Of a stretch of DNA of 10,037 nt, positions 1 through 6,458 are shown in pieces. The translations under genes and the position numbers were made by a program. The notes under the pieces were generated by a model. The model searched no databases and was not told where the DNA came from. It saw nothing but the letters and a program-made list of their open reading frames with translations. Each line of letters starts with the position of its first letter. The stretch's first letter is position 1. The DNA comes from Bacteroidota bacterium (GTDB taxonomy: Bacteria; Bacteroidota; Bacteroidia; Flavobacteriales; Flavobacteriaceae). The stretch is taken from NCBI GenBank assembly GCA_015767395.1, contig JADWMI010000005.1, forward strand, positions 1 through 10,037, read 5' to 3'.

Positions 1-582
1 AACCTATGTTATATAGGAGGAGGAGGAGAGTTGGCTTATTGGTTTCAATTAAAAGCATATTTTGAATCGGTTAACATTCCTTTTCCGATATTGTTATTAC
101 GTAATTCGGTGCTGTTATCATCTGATAAACAATTGATAAAACTAGAGAAGTTAAATATTTCTTTAAAAGAAGTTTTTAATAAACAACAACATTTAATTGA
201 CAATAAAGTAAAAGAAATATCGGAGGTTAATATAGATTTTTCTCAACAAAAAATATTTTTACAGCAACAGTTTGAAGCGTTAAAAGAATTGGCGAAACAA
301 ACTGACGTTTCATTTTCAGGAGCTGTGAATGCACAAGAAAAGAAACAACTAAACGGATTAGAAAACTTAGAGAAAAGGTTGTTAAGAGCTCAGAAACGAA
401 AACTGAGTGATGTAGTTGAGCGTATTAAATTGTTGCAAGATGAACTATTTCCAAACCAAAGTCTGGAAGAACGAACACGTAATTTTTCGGAAGTTTATTT
501 AGAATTAGGAGCTGATCTAATACCTAATTTATTGGAAGCGTTAAACCCGTTACAATTAGAATTTACAATTGTTGAACACTAA
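1..582 (+). CDS. bshC: Bacillithiol biosynthesis cysteine-adding enzyme BshC, C-terminal part
   Basis: BshC is assigned the last step of bacillithiol synthesis, joining cysteine to glucosaminyl-malate in the cytoplasm. Frame 1 is open from the first base, so the gene enters from the left; 193 residues are visible of a protein usually near 530. Codons 4-14 read YIGGGGELAYW, the Gly-rich motif of BshC that precedes its C-terminal region. Residues about 45-155 are rich in Lys, Glu, Gln and Leu and look like the family's long coiled coil. The last part (NFSEVYLELGADLIPNLLEAL, then LQLEF) matches the usual C-terminal end. The TTG at 31 is not the start: the protein similarity continues upstream of it. 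The TAA overlaps the stop of the convergent gene. Identification by family memory is firm; no search was run. Confidence 0.9.
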   Translation, partial: NLCYIGGGGELAYWFQLKAYFESVNIPFPILLLRNSVLLSSDKQLIKLEKLNISLKEVFNKQQHLIDNKVKEISEVNIDFSQQKIFLQQQFEALKELAKQTDVSFSGAVNAQEKKQLNGLENLEKRLLRAQKRKLSDVVERIKLLQDELFPNQSLEERTRNFSEVYLELGADLIPNLLEALNPLQLEFTIVEH

Positions 583-998
583 ATAGGTTTAAGACTTAAA
601 GTATTTTTTTTAAATGTATACTTCACTTCAAGAACTTTACTTGATTGTATTTTTTTTGCTTCATTTTCATCCAATTCAAAATCAATTGGCGTATAATACA
701 CACCAGTTTTATTTATTTCATTAGATTCAACCGTTGTATTGTCTGATGTTAATGTAATTTCTTCATTTTTAAGAATAAAAGTAAGCGTGCAGCCAGTTCT
801 TTTAATATTGATTTTTTTTATTCCAAATAGAACTGTTTTTAAATAAGGAAAGCCCCCCAATTCTTCAATGTCAATATAAATTTTAGAAGATTCTCCTTCA
901 GCAAATTTTGTTCCTTCTTTATAATCGATTTGATTTAAAACTTCAGCTGAATTAATTGTTGGTTTAGAATTAAATATTTTTGAAAGTGAAAATGCCAT
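579..998 (-). CDS. Conserved-looking hypothetical protein, 139 residues, second gene of a two-gene unit
   Basis: I do not recognise a family. The protein starts at the only sensible ATG (998) and has no signal peptide, no membrane segment and one cysteine. From about residue 30 onward the alternation of charged and hydrophobic residues (KIYIDI, KKINIKRTGCTLTFIL, EITLTS, VLEVKYTF) suggests a mostly beta-sheet, soluble domain. The acidic segment FELDENEAKK (about 107-116) may be a short helix. It starts 21 bases after the lipoprotein stop at 1020, on the same strand, so the two are probably cotranscribed. Its TAG at 579-581 overlaps the bshC TAA on the opposite strand, leaving no intergenic space. 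Codon and base use resemble the neighbours. A real gene is likely, but function is unknown; location next to bshC is not evidence of a thiol role. Confidence 0.75.
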   Translation of the reverse strand: MAFSLSKIFNSKPTINSAEVLNQIDYKEGTKFAEGESSKIYIDIEELGGFPYLKTVLFGIKKINIKRTGCTLTFILKNEEITLTSDNTTVESNEINKTGVYYTPIDFELDENEAKKIQSSKVLEVKYTFKKNTLSLKPI

Positions 999-1019
999 AG
1001 TGATATAAAACTGATTTTA

Positions 1020-1445
1020 TTAATTATGATAGGCTTGGTTATGTGCCAACGTTTCACCGCAAGAAGTGCATTTTGCGGCAGATCCTGAACCTCCGTTGCA
1101 TCCATTTGAACAAGTGTAATGAAAAACCCCTGCAACGTTTCTGGCAGGTGTAGGTTGGTTTGGAGTTGTTCCAATTTGTTTTGTAGGTTGTGTGGCATTG
1201 CTTTCTACTTTTAATGGTCCACTTTTTAATAAATCATTAGCGTGAAAAGCCGTATTATGCGTATATGGATTTTTACAAGTTGGGCAATTTCCAGCAGCAT
1301 CACTTCCACTGTTTTCGCATTTATTGTCACAGATATAATGAATTACTTTTTTATTGTTTTGGTCAACAACCACTTTTGACTTTTCTTCTTTACAAGCACT
1401 TAAAGAAATTACAAATATAAATAGGAGTAAGTAAGGATTTTTCAT
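1020..1445 (-). CDS. Small lipoprotein with two Cys/His (zinc-ribbon-like) repeats
   Basis: This is a predicted lipoprotein of 141 residues. I chose the ATG at 1445: it gives a compact signal peptide (MKNPYLLLFIFVISLSAC) with lipobox LSAC and lipid Cys18; a longer version would start at a TTG (1466) that lies inside a likely promoter element. After Cys18 comes KEEK, resembling the acidic surface-export signal described for some Flavobacteria lipoproteins, so surface display is possible. The mature part has two copies of one motif: HY-x-C-x3-C, a Ser/Gly/Ala-rich loop, C-x2-C, then H-N-x-A-Phe/Tyr-H. Copy 1 uses C39, C43, C54, C57, H63, H68; copy 2 uses C112, C116, C126, C129, H135, H140. A Pro/Thr/Gln-rich linker (about 80-103) joins them. 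The layout recalls heavy-metal-binding domains (YTCPMHP...CPKCGM). Metal binding is inference; the physiological role is unknown. Confidence 0.82.
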   Translation of the reverse strand: MKNPYLLLFIFVISLSACKEEKSKVVVDQNNKKVIHYICDNKCENSGSDAAGNCPTCKNPYTHNTAFHANDLLKSGPLKVESNATQPTKQIGTTPNQPTPARNVAGVFHYTCSNGCNGGSGSAAKCTSCGETLAHNQAYHN

Positions 1446-1463
1446 GAAATTTATTTTAAAATT

Positions 1464-1471
1464 CAAATATA
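1464..1471 (-). promoter_or_regulatory. Candidate -7 element of the lipoprotein promoter
   Basis: Read on the - strand this is TATATTTG, an exact fit to the Bacteroidetes -7 consensus TAnnTTTG. It sits 18 bases before the chosen ATG at 1445, which would give a leader of about a dozen bases. A run of ten A (1488-1497; T on the transcribed-sense strand) lies just upstream. I could not find a clear TTG at the usual -33 distance, so the call rests on one half of the promoter. Confidence 0.4.
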
Positions 1472-1529
1472 ATCAATTGAGAATATTAAAAAAAAAATGA
1501 TAGGGTTTAAATGAAAAAGTTTTATAAAG

Positions 1530-1568
1530 TAGTTAACCTGCAGGAGTTGGTGTTCTGCAGGTTAATTA
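1530..1568. repeat. Perfect inverted repeat (hairpin), possible transcription terminator
   Basis: TTAACCTGCAG (1533-1543) is repeated as its exact reverse complement CTGCAGGTTAA (1555-1565) around an 11-base loop (1544-1554). Three further pairs outward (1530-1532 with 1566-1568), one of them G-U, extend the stem to 14 pairs. It lies 31 bases after the stop of the small ORF at 1600 and 272 bases after the aminotransferase stop, both on the - strand. No T-run follows directly on either strand; the nearest on the - strand is TTTTT about 15 bases later. It may terminate leftward transcription or protect a 3' end. Each arm contains the self-complementary CTGCAG, so a protein-binding site is also possible. 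Confidence 0.6.
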
Positions 1569-1599
1569 ATAAATGTTGGTGTTAGCTATTTTATGATTT

Positions 1600-1713
1600 T
1601 TAGAAACCATATCTTCTATATTTGTTCCATTGAACTCTTTTTGTGTTTGTAAAGTTGATAAATACAATTGATTTTTTATTTTCTTGTCCTGTAGTTAAAT
1701 CTAAAGTTTTCAT
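1600..1713 (-). CDS. Possible 37-residue basic peptide, hypothetical
   Basis: An ATG at 1713 opens a 37-codon frame ending in TAA at 1600. The start is MKTLDLTTGQENKKS, the middle IVFINFTNT, and the end KRVQWNKYRRYGF. There are five Lys and three Arg against one Asp and one Glu, so it is strongly basic, with aromatic residues concentrated in the second half. There is no signal peptide and no cysteine. Upstream is A-rich (CTAAAAAAAACGCATATT), the usual translation context in Bacteroidetes, where Shine-Dalgarno sites are rare. The hairpin at 1530-1568 lies just downstream. I recognise no family. A short ORF like this can occur by chance in AT-rich DNA, so conservation is needed to accept it. 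Confidence 0.35.
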   Translation of the reverse strand: MKTLDLTTGQENKKSIVFINFTNTKRVQWNKYRRYGF

Positions 1714-1840
1714 AATATGCGTTTTTTTTAGTTATTGTTGTTTACTTAAATGACGCCTAATAAATGATTTTGTTACTCTAATATGTATAGCATAGTACTG
1801 TATTAACAAAAATTCAACAAATCAGCTGATATTTAGAGAT

Positions 1841-3046
1841 TTAGTGTGAGTTGGTGTTCTCTATTTTAGCAATTATTTCATTCATCACCTCAATAATAAT
1901 AGCGCAGCCTTCACGGATTTCATCTTCTGATATGGTAAGTGGAGGTGTTATTCTCATCGCCTTTTCTTCAAAAAGCAACCAAAATAATAGCAAGCCTTTA
2001 TCCAGACATTTTAATATTATTTCTGAAGCTATCTCACTAGACTCAACAATGGCTGCCAACATTAAACCTCTGCCTCTAATTTCTGTTATTAAGGGATGAA
2101 CTAAGAGTTTCCTAATTAACGCTTCTTTTTGAACTGTTTGCTCAATTAAATTGGAGTTGAATAGTTCAGTAAGTGTTGCTAGGGCTGCAGCTGCGATTAC
2201 AGGATGTCCGCCAAAGGTTGTAATATGACCAAGTTTTGGGTTTTGTTTTAAGCAGCTCATTAATTGGTTAGAAGTAATAAAGGCGCCAATCGGCATTCCG
2301 CCACCCAATCCTTTTCCAGTAACAAAAATGTCAGGTATTACATTGTAGTTTTCAAATCCATAAAACTTTCCGGTTCGACCAACACCTGTTTGTATTTCAT
2401 CCAAAATGAGTAATGCACCAACATTCTCACATGCTAGTTTTACTTTTTGAAGGTAGTTGTTTTTGGGTTCAATAAAACCCGCACCACCTTGAATGGTTTC
2501 TAAAATTACCGCAGCAGTTTTAGAAGTTATTTTATCTAAATCTAATATATTGTTAAATTCAATAAACTGAATTCCAGGAATTAAAGGTCTAAATGCGCTG
2601 TTTTGCTCTTCGGCACCACAAACACTCATGGCGCCTTGTGTATTGCCATGGTAGCCATTTTTTGCAGCAATTATTTCACTTCTACCTGTAAATCTTTTAG
2701 CCAATTTTAAAGCTCCTTCTGTTGCTTCTGTACCAGAGTTGGTTAAGTAAACTGTGTTTAATGAATTAGGTAAATTTTCTGCCAATAATTTACATAAATT
2801 CACTTGTGGTTGTTGAATGAACTCACCATAAACCATGACGTGTGTATAACAATCAACTTGATTTTTAATGGCCTCTGAAACTTTTGGATGGTTATGACCT
2901 AATGTATTTGCCGAAACGCCAGCGATAAAATCAAGATAGGATTTCCCTTTGGTATCATAAACATAAGTACCGCTAGCTTTTGAAATTTCTAAAGCCAATG
3001 GTTGTGATGATGTTTGAGCCTGATATTTAAAAAAATCTTCTTTCAA
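1841..3046 (-). CDS. Class III PLP-dependent aminotransferase (ornithine/acetylornithine aminotransferase-like)
   Basis: A fold-type I transaminase of 401 residues, the normal length. Family signatures are present in order: GHNHP (50-54), NSGTEA (103-108) for cofactor phosphate binding, YHG (132-134) with the aromatic residue over the PLP ring, LDEIQTG (215-221) with Asp216 for the pyridine nitrogen, TGKG with the Schiff-base Lys245, TTFGGHP (276-282), and a substrate-carboxylate-type Arg365 in RITPPL. All catalytic residues are intact. The best start is a TTG at 3046: the frame has an in-frame stop shortly upstream, no upstream ATG, and the next Met is residue 71, inside the conserved domain. 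It begins 13 bases after the stop of the OstA-like gene, so the two are likely cotranscribed. The amino donor cannot be read from sequence; no arginine-pathway genes are nearby, so argD or rocD would be a guess. Confidence 0.9.
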   Translation of the reverse strand: MKEDFFKYQAQTSSQPLALEISKASGTYVYDTKGKSYLDFIAGVSANTLGHNHPKVSEAIKNQVDCYTHVMVYGEFIQQPQVNLCKLLAENLPNSLNTVYLTNSGTEATEGALKLAKRFTGRSEIIAAKNGYHGNTQGAMSVCGAEEQNSAFRPLIPGIQFIEFNNILDLDKITSKTAAVILETIQGGAGFIEPKNNYLQKVKLACENVGALLILDEIQTGVGRTGKFYGFENYNVIPDIFVTGKGLGGGMPIGAFITSNQLMSCLKQNPKLGHITTFGGHPVIAAAALATLTELFNSNLIEQTVQKEALIRKLLVHPLITEIRGRGLMLAAIVESSEIASEIILKCLDKGLLLFWLLFEEKAMRITPPLTISEDEIREGCAIIIEVMNEIIAKIENTNSH

Positions 3047-3059
3047 AATAGGTTGAAAT

Positions 3060-4604
3060 TTATTTTTTTAGAGTTGTAGATTTAAATTTATTTTCAGTTT
3101 TTGGCTTGTTTGAATCTCTAATAAAAATAGCATCTTTATCTACCGGTCTTTCATCTTCTCGCCAAACAAAACCTTTTAGTAAGCGCTGATCTTCTGGTAA
3201 TTGAGATGGTGGATATGTTTTGCCTGCAGGATTTACAAAAAAACTAGTCGTAGTGATTTCATTATTTTCAATTGTAATAAAAATATTTTTACTTGCCTGC
3301 ATTTTTGTAATTCCAATTAGTTTTTGATTATCGTCTCTTCCGTAAATAATAACCTCACTATTTCCGAAAATATTTAAGGAAATCATTTGATTATTATCAA
3401 ACTTACCAAACATGTATTTCCCTTTCATTTGGCTATAACCTATAGAATCCTTTTGAACCATAAAACCATTTGACATTATTTTTAAGGAATCTATTTGCTC
3501 TGTTTTCAAGTTTGAAATTAAGTGAATTGTATCACCAGTAATCTGATTTCCTTCAGCCCAAACCACAGGGTTTTTAAGCAATTCAGTAATACCAGTTTTT
3601 TCATTGGTTACCAAGGAATCACATTTTCCTTGCATATCTGTTTTAAAAAATTTAACAAAGTTAAAAGCCCTAATTAAACGTTCTTCGGCTGGTCCAGTGA
3701 CCATTAATACATTTCCGTGAATATAGGTAGAATCATTTTCTGCTGAAGAAATGGCAACAGCTCTATCTGTAATATAAACGGAATCTTTTAACTTAAATAG
3801 CTCAGCATAGCCACCTTTAATGGTAGTCCCATTTATAGTATCAACAATTTTAATATTACCCGTTGCTGAAGCAAAATTTCTACCTTTATTATAATATAAA
3901 CTATCACCTTCAATAGTTCTGTCATCGTAATAAATCAAAGATTTTTTTAAAAAATAGGAGATGTTTGTTTTCGAATTATAATGACCGTTTTCAGTGTAAA
4001 TTGAATTTTCTTCACTGGTTATTGTAGAAGGACCATACAATTCAGCAACGCCAGAATCAGTAAAATAATCTAAATGATTTGATACTAATTTACTATCGGG
4101 ATTGGTAACTTCAACATTTGTAACTGCTTGAAATTTATTGTCTGCTAAATAATAATTTCCAATTTTGCTAACCAAAACGTTGGTAGTATCTTTTATAGTT
4201 CCACCTGTTTTGTAGAATAAATGTTGGTTAACACGATCAAATTTTAAGGTATCAGTTCGCAATTCCATTGTAGGGTCTTTTAAAAAAACTTCACCCCAAG
4301 ATGTTGCAATTTTATTAAGACCATCATAATCGGTGTATTTGCTGTACTGGATTATTGTATCTCCTTGATTGATAATTACGTTTCCAAGGGCTTTTATCAT
4401 TCGAGTTTCTTGATATATGTATGCCTTGTCGCAACGCAATGTTGCACCTTCATGTTCAATAAAAACATTGCCTAACGAAATGGTTGCCCCAGGATATTGT
4501 GGGTCAGTCATGGTGTTGTCAGCTTGTAGGATTCTTATTTTTTTTGATTGAGAAAAGCCTGAAATGAAAATCAGTAAGAAACCAATAAAAAGTAATTTTT
4601 TCAA
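3060..4604 (-). CDS. Exported OstA/LptA-like protein (lipopolysaccharide transport type)
   Basis: The protein has 514 residues with a signal peptide (MKKLLFIGFLLIFISGFS), probably cut before Gln19. The region about 22-180 matches the OstA-like N-terminal domain of Bacteroidetes: repeated short beta strands such as NVFIEHEGATLRCDKAYIY and NVIINQGDTIIQYSKYT. Similar OstA-type strands recur further on (IEGDSLYYN at 231-239, ITGDTIHL at 355-362), consistent with an extended beta-jellyroll carrying lipid A/LPS across the periplasm. It is far longer than proteobacterial LptA (about 185), but similarly long forms are usual in this phylum. The C-terminal segment 462-490 (KTYPPSQLPEDQRLLKGFVW) looks conserved. 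The start codon is TTG at 4604; the open frame upstream has no ATG before a stop. A terminator lies upstream, so it needs its own promoter; 4623-4630 reads TAATTTTA on the - strand, one mismatch from TAnnTTTG. Partner and exact role are inferred from the family. Confidence 0.85.
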   Translation of the reverse strand: MKKLLFIGFLLIFISGFSQSKKIRILQADNTMTDPQYPGATISLGNVFIEHEGATLRCDKAYIYQETRMIKALGNVIINQGDTIIQYSKYTDYDGLNKIATSWGEVFLKDPTMELRTDTLKFDRVNQHLFYKTGGTIKDTTNVLVSKIGNYYLADNKFQAVTNVEVTNPDSKLVSNHLDYFTDSGVAELYGPSTITSEENSIYTENGHYNSKTNISYFLKKSLIYYDDRTIEGDSLYYNKGRNFASATGNIKIVDTINGTTIKGGYAELFKLKDSVYITDRAVAISSAENDSTYIHGNVLMVTGPAEERLIRAFNFVKFFKTDMQGKCDSLVTNEKTGITELLKNPVVWAEGNQITGDTIHLISNLKTEQIDSLKIMSNGFMVQKDSIGYSQMKGKYMFGKFDNNQMISLNIFGNSEVIIYGRDDNQKLIGITKMQASKNIFITIENNEITTTSFFVNPAGKTYPPSQLPEDQRLLKGFVWREDERPVDKDAIFIRDSNKPKTENKFKSTTLKK

Positions 4605-4671
4605 AATGATATTTATTTTGTGTAAAATTAACTAAAAAGTAGGTAGTAATTTATGAAACTATATTTAAAAT

Positions 4672-4700
4672 AAAAAAGCTTCAAAATTTGAAGCTTTTTT
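4672..4700 (-). terminator. Intrinsic terminator after purA (potentially two-way)
   Basis: AAAAAAGCTTCAAA (4672-4685) and TTTGAAGCTTTTTT (4687-4700) are perfect reverse complements around a single base, so the practical stem is GCTTC/GAAGC extended by A-T pairs with an AT loop. On the - strand it begins 5 bases after the purA stop and ends in TTTTTTA followed by more T. The symmetric A and T runs mean it could also work on the + strand. It separates the fur-purA transcript from the OstA-aminotransferase pair. Confidence 0.88.
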
Positions 4701-4705
4701 ATTTT

Positions 4706-5977
4706 TTATCTATGTATTGTTTGCTTTCTATCAGGGCCAACTGACACAATTGTCACAGGTACTTCAACAAAGTCTTCAATAAATTTAATATAATCAATCA
4801 ATTCTTTCGGAAGCGTATCAGCACTTGTCATACCCGTTAAGTCTTGCGCCCAACCTTTTACTTCTGAGTAAATAGGAGTCACATTGTGTGGCTCAACATT
4901 GTATGGTAAATGACTTACTTCAGTTCCTTTATAATTATATGAAGTACACACTTTCAGGGTTTTAAAACCAGAAAGAACATCACTTTTCATCATCATTAAT
5001 TGTGTTACGCCATTTATTTCAATAGCATATTTCAAAGCAACTAAATCTAACCAACCACAGCGTCTTGCACGACCAGTTGTAGCACCAAACTCTTGACCAA
5101 CTTTAGACATTCTTGCTCCATCTTCATCAAATAATTCTGTAGGAAATGGTCCAGAACCTACACGAGTTATATAAGCCTTAAAGATTCCATAAACTTCACC
5201 AATTTTATTTGGAGCAACACCTAAACCAGTACATGCACCAGCTGCTGTTGTAGTTGAGGAAGTTACAAAAGGATAGGTTCCAAAGTCGATATCTAATAAT
5301 GAACCTTGTGCACCTTCAGCTAATATGGTTTTACCAGCCTTCATAGCACTGTTTAAGTATTCTTCACTATCAATAAAAGTTAATTTTTTTAAGTCCGAAA
5401 CAGCTTTAAAGAATACAGTTTCTAATGCTTCTAAATCATATTCTAAATCAACTTCAAAAAAGTCGATCATTTTAATATGTTTAGCAGCCAAGGCTTTGTA
5501 TTTATCTTTCCAATCAGTTAATTCTAAATCGCCAATACGCATTCCGTTTCTACCGGTCTTATCCATATAAGTTGGACCAATACCTTTAAGTGTTGAGCCA
5601 ATTTTAGCTTTTCCCTTAGAAGCTTCACTTGCAGCATCTAATAATCTATGGGTAGGTAAAATTAAATGAGCTTTTCTTGAAATCAATAATTTTGATTTGA
5701 AATCAAGATTGAATTTAGAAAGATTATCGATTTCTTTTTGAAAAATAACTGGATCTATTACAACACCATTTCCAACAACATTTATCGCGTTTTCATGAAA
5801 AATTCCTGAGGGAATTGTATGTAAAACGTGTTTGTGTCCATCAAAAATTAATGTATGCCCAGCGTTTGGACCTCCTTGAAAACGTGCAATAATATCATAG
5901 TTAGATGTAAGAACATCTACTATTTTACCTTTTCCTTCATCTCCCCATTGCAGTCCTAATAATAAATTTACAGCCAT
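4706..5977 (-). CDS. purA: Adenylosuccinate synthetase PurA
   Basis: PurA catalyses GTP-dependent condensation of IMP with aspartate to adenylosuccinate, the committed step to AMP, in the cytoplasm. The protein is 423 residues (typical 420-435) from a clear ATG. The N-terminus has the phosphate-binding loop QWGDEGKGK (10-18) with catalytic Asp13, and GGPNAGHT with catalytic His41, at the same positions as in the E. coli enzyme. Further signatures include GIGPTYMDK, EGAQGSLLDIDFGTYPFVTSS (split here by family blocks), the GTP/aspartate segment TTGRARRCGWLD, and a C-terminal SVGPDRKQTI. Nothing is missing. The ATG is 3 bases after the fur stop, so translation is probably coupled and expression follows the fur promoter. 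In other bacteria ppGpp inhibits PurA, which is relevant because the (p)ppGpp enzyme gene lies just upstream of fur. Confidence 0.97.
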   Translation of the reverse strand: MAVNLLLGLQWGDEGKGKIVDVLTSNYDIIARFQGGPNAGHTLIFDGHKHVLHTIPSGIFHENAINVVGNGVVIDPVIFQKEIDNLSKFNLDFKSKLLISRKAHLILPTHRLLDAASEASKGKAKIGSTLKGIGPTYMDKTGRNGMRIGDLELTDWKDKYKALAAKHIKMIDFFEVDLEYDLEALETVFFKAVSDLKKLTFIDSEEYLNSAMKAGKTILAEGAQGSLLDIDFGTYPFVTSSTTTAAGACTGLGVAPNKIGEVYGIFKAYITRVGSGPFPTELFDEDGARMSKVGQEFGATTGRARRCGWLDLVALKYAIEINGVTQLMMMKSDVLSGFKTLKVCTSYNYKGTEVSHLPYNVEPHNVTPIYSEVKGWAQDLTGMTSADTLPKELIDYIKFIEDFVEVPVTIVSVGPDRKQTIHR

Positions 5978-5980
5978 TGC

Positions 5981-6442
5981 TTAAAGTATGTTAGTTTTTT
6001 TTTGTTTTTTTGTTCCGTAGAAATATAGTGAGTGGTTGTGGATGCTTATATTGAAAGTATCCTCAATAGTTTTTTTAATAATTTGAACTCGAGGGTCGCA
6101 AAACTCAATTACTTCACCAGTATCAGTTAAAATAACATGATCGTGTTGTTTGTCGAAATAGCATTTTTCATAGTGTGCTTGATTTTGTCCAAATTGGTGT
6201 TTTCTAACCAAACCGCACTCTAATAATAATTCTATTGTATTGTATAAGGTTGCTCGACTAACTCGGTAGTTTTGGTTTTTCATTTGGATATATAAGGATT
6301 CAATATCAAAATGATGGTCTAAGTCGTAAATCTCTTGTAAAATAGCAAATCTTTCAGGTGTCTTTCTATGGTTATTTGCTTCCAAATAATTTACAAAAAC
6401 GCTTTTTACTATTTTTTGATTTTCGATACCCATAATTGTCAT
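5981..6442 (-). CDS. fur: Fur-family metal-responsive transcriptional repressor
   Basis: A 153-residue Fur-type regulator. The N-terminal winged helix includes [15 protein letters not shown] (25-39) and the recognition helix [18 protein letters not shown] (62-79). The C-terminal dimerisation and metal-binding half has His90 (QAHYE), the HDH triplet (100-102), Glu113 and His135/His137. Glu113 sits where Fur has Glu and PerR has Asp, favouring a Fur-like metal site. The structural Cys-x-x-Cys is absent: CLDC of E. coli Fur is LTDT here (105-108). Two ATGs are possible, 6442 and 6433 (MTIMGIEN), and I cannot decide between them. The gene stands upstream of purA with a 3-base gap. Upstream DNA has an exact TAnnTTTG and an overlapping dyad that could allow autoregulation. 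Iron, zinc or peroxide sensing cannot be settled from sequence, so the symbol is by family. Confidence 0.88.
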   Translation of the reverse strand: MTIMGIENQKIVKSVFVNYLEANNHRKTPERFAILQEIYDLDHHFDIESLYIQMKNQNYRVSRATLYNTIELLLECGLVRKHQFGQNQAHYEKCYFDKQHDHVILTDTGEVIEFCDPRVQIIKKTIEDTFNISIHNHSLYFYGTKKQKKTNIL

Positions 6443-6458
6443 TAATTGAGCTATAAAA

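Larger units (their letters stand above)
1446..1840. other. 395-base gap without a confident gene
   Basis: This is the longest stretch without a confident gene. From left to right it holds the candidate lipoprotein promoter (1464-1471), an A10 run (1488-1497), a 24-codon + strand ORF at 1511 that runs through the hairpin and is probably chance, a perfect inverted repeat (1530-1568), and a 37-residue - strand ORF (1713-1600). Bases 1714-1840 contain no ORF or strong promoter I can support. The aminotransferase stop at 1841 has no hairpin with a T-run close behind it, so its transcript may continue into this gap. Confidence 0.6.

Noticed and set aside
15..33. GGAGGAGGAGGAG followed by TTG, looking like a very strong Shine-Dalgarno and start codon.
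   Set aside because: It is in frame inside bshC and encodes the Gly-Gly-Gly-Gly-Glu motif of the enzyme; the reading frame is open to base 1 and Bacteroidetes rarely use Shine-Dalgarno sites.
588..608. TTTAAG-A-CTTAAA followed by a T-run, as a terminator for bshC.
   Set aside because: The stem is short and entirely A-T apart from one G-C pair with almost no loop; too weak to call.
935..1198. An 87-residue - strand ORF overlapping two genes.
   Set aside because: Shadow frame of the lipoprotein and the 139-residue protein, with no family signature.
1511..1585. A 24-codon + strand ORF (MKKFYKVVNLQ...) through the hairpin.
   Set aside because: Very short, composition follows the inverted repeat, and no support beyond an ATG.
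1544..1860. The 13-base GAGTTGGTGTTCT occurs in the hairpin loop (1544-1556) and at the aminotransferase 3' end (1848-1860), with GTTGGTGTT again at 1575-1583.
   Set aside because: A 13-base match is expected by chance about once in a window of this size; no longer duplication surrounds it.
1851..2099. + strand ORFs inside - strand genes (1851-2099, 5325-5570, 7470-7685).
   Set aside because: All are antisense shadows of well-supported aminotransferase, purA and RelA/SpoT genes.
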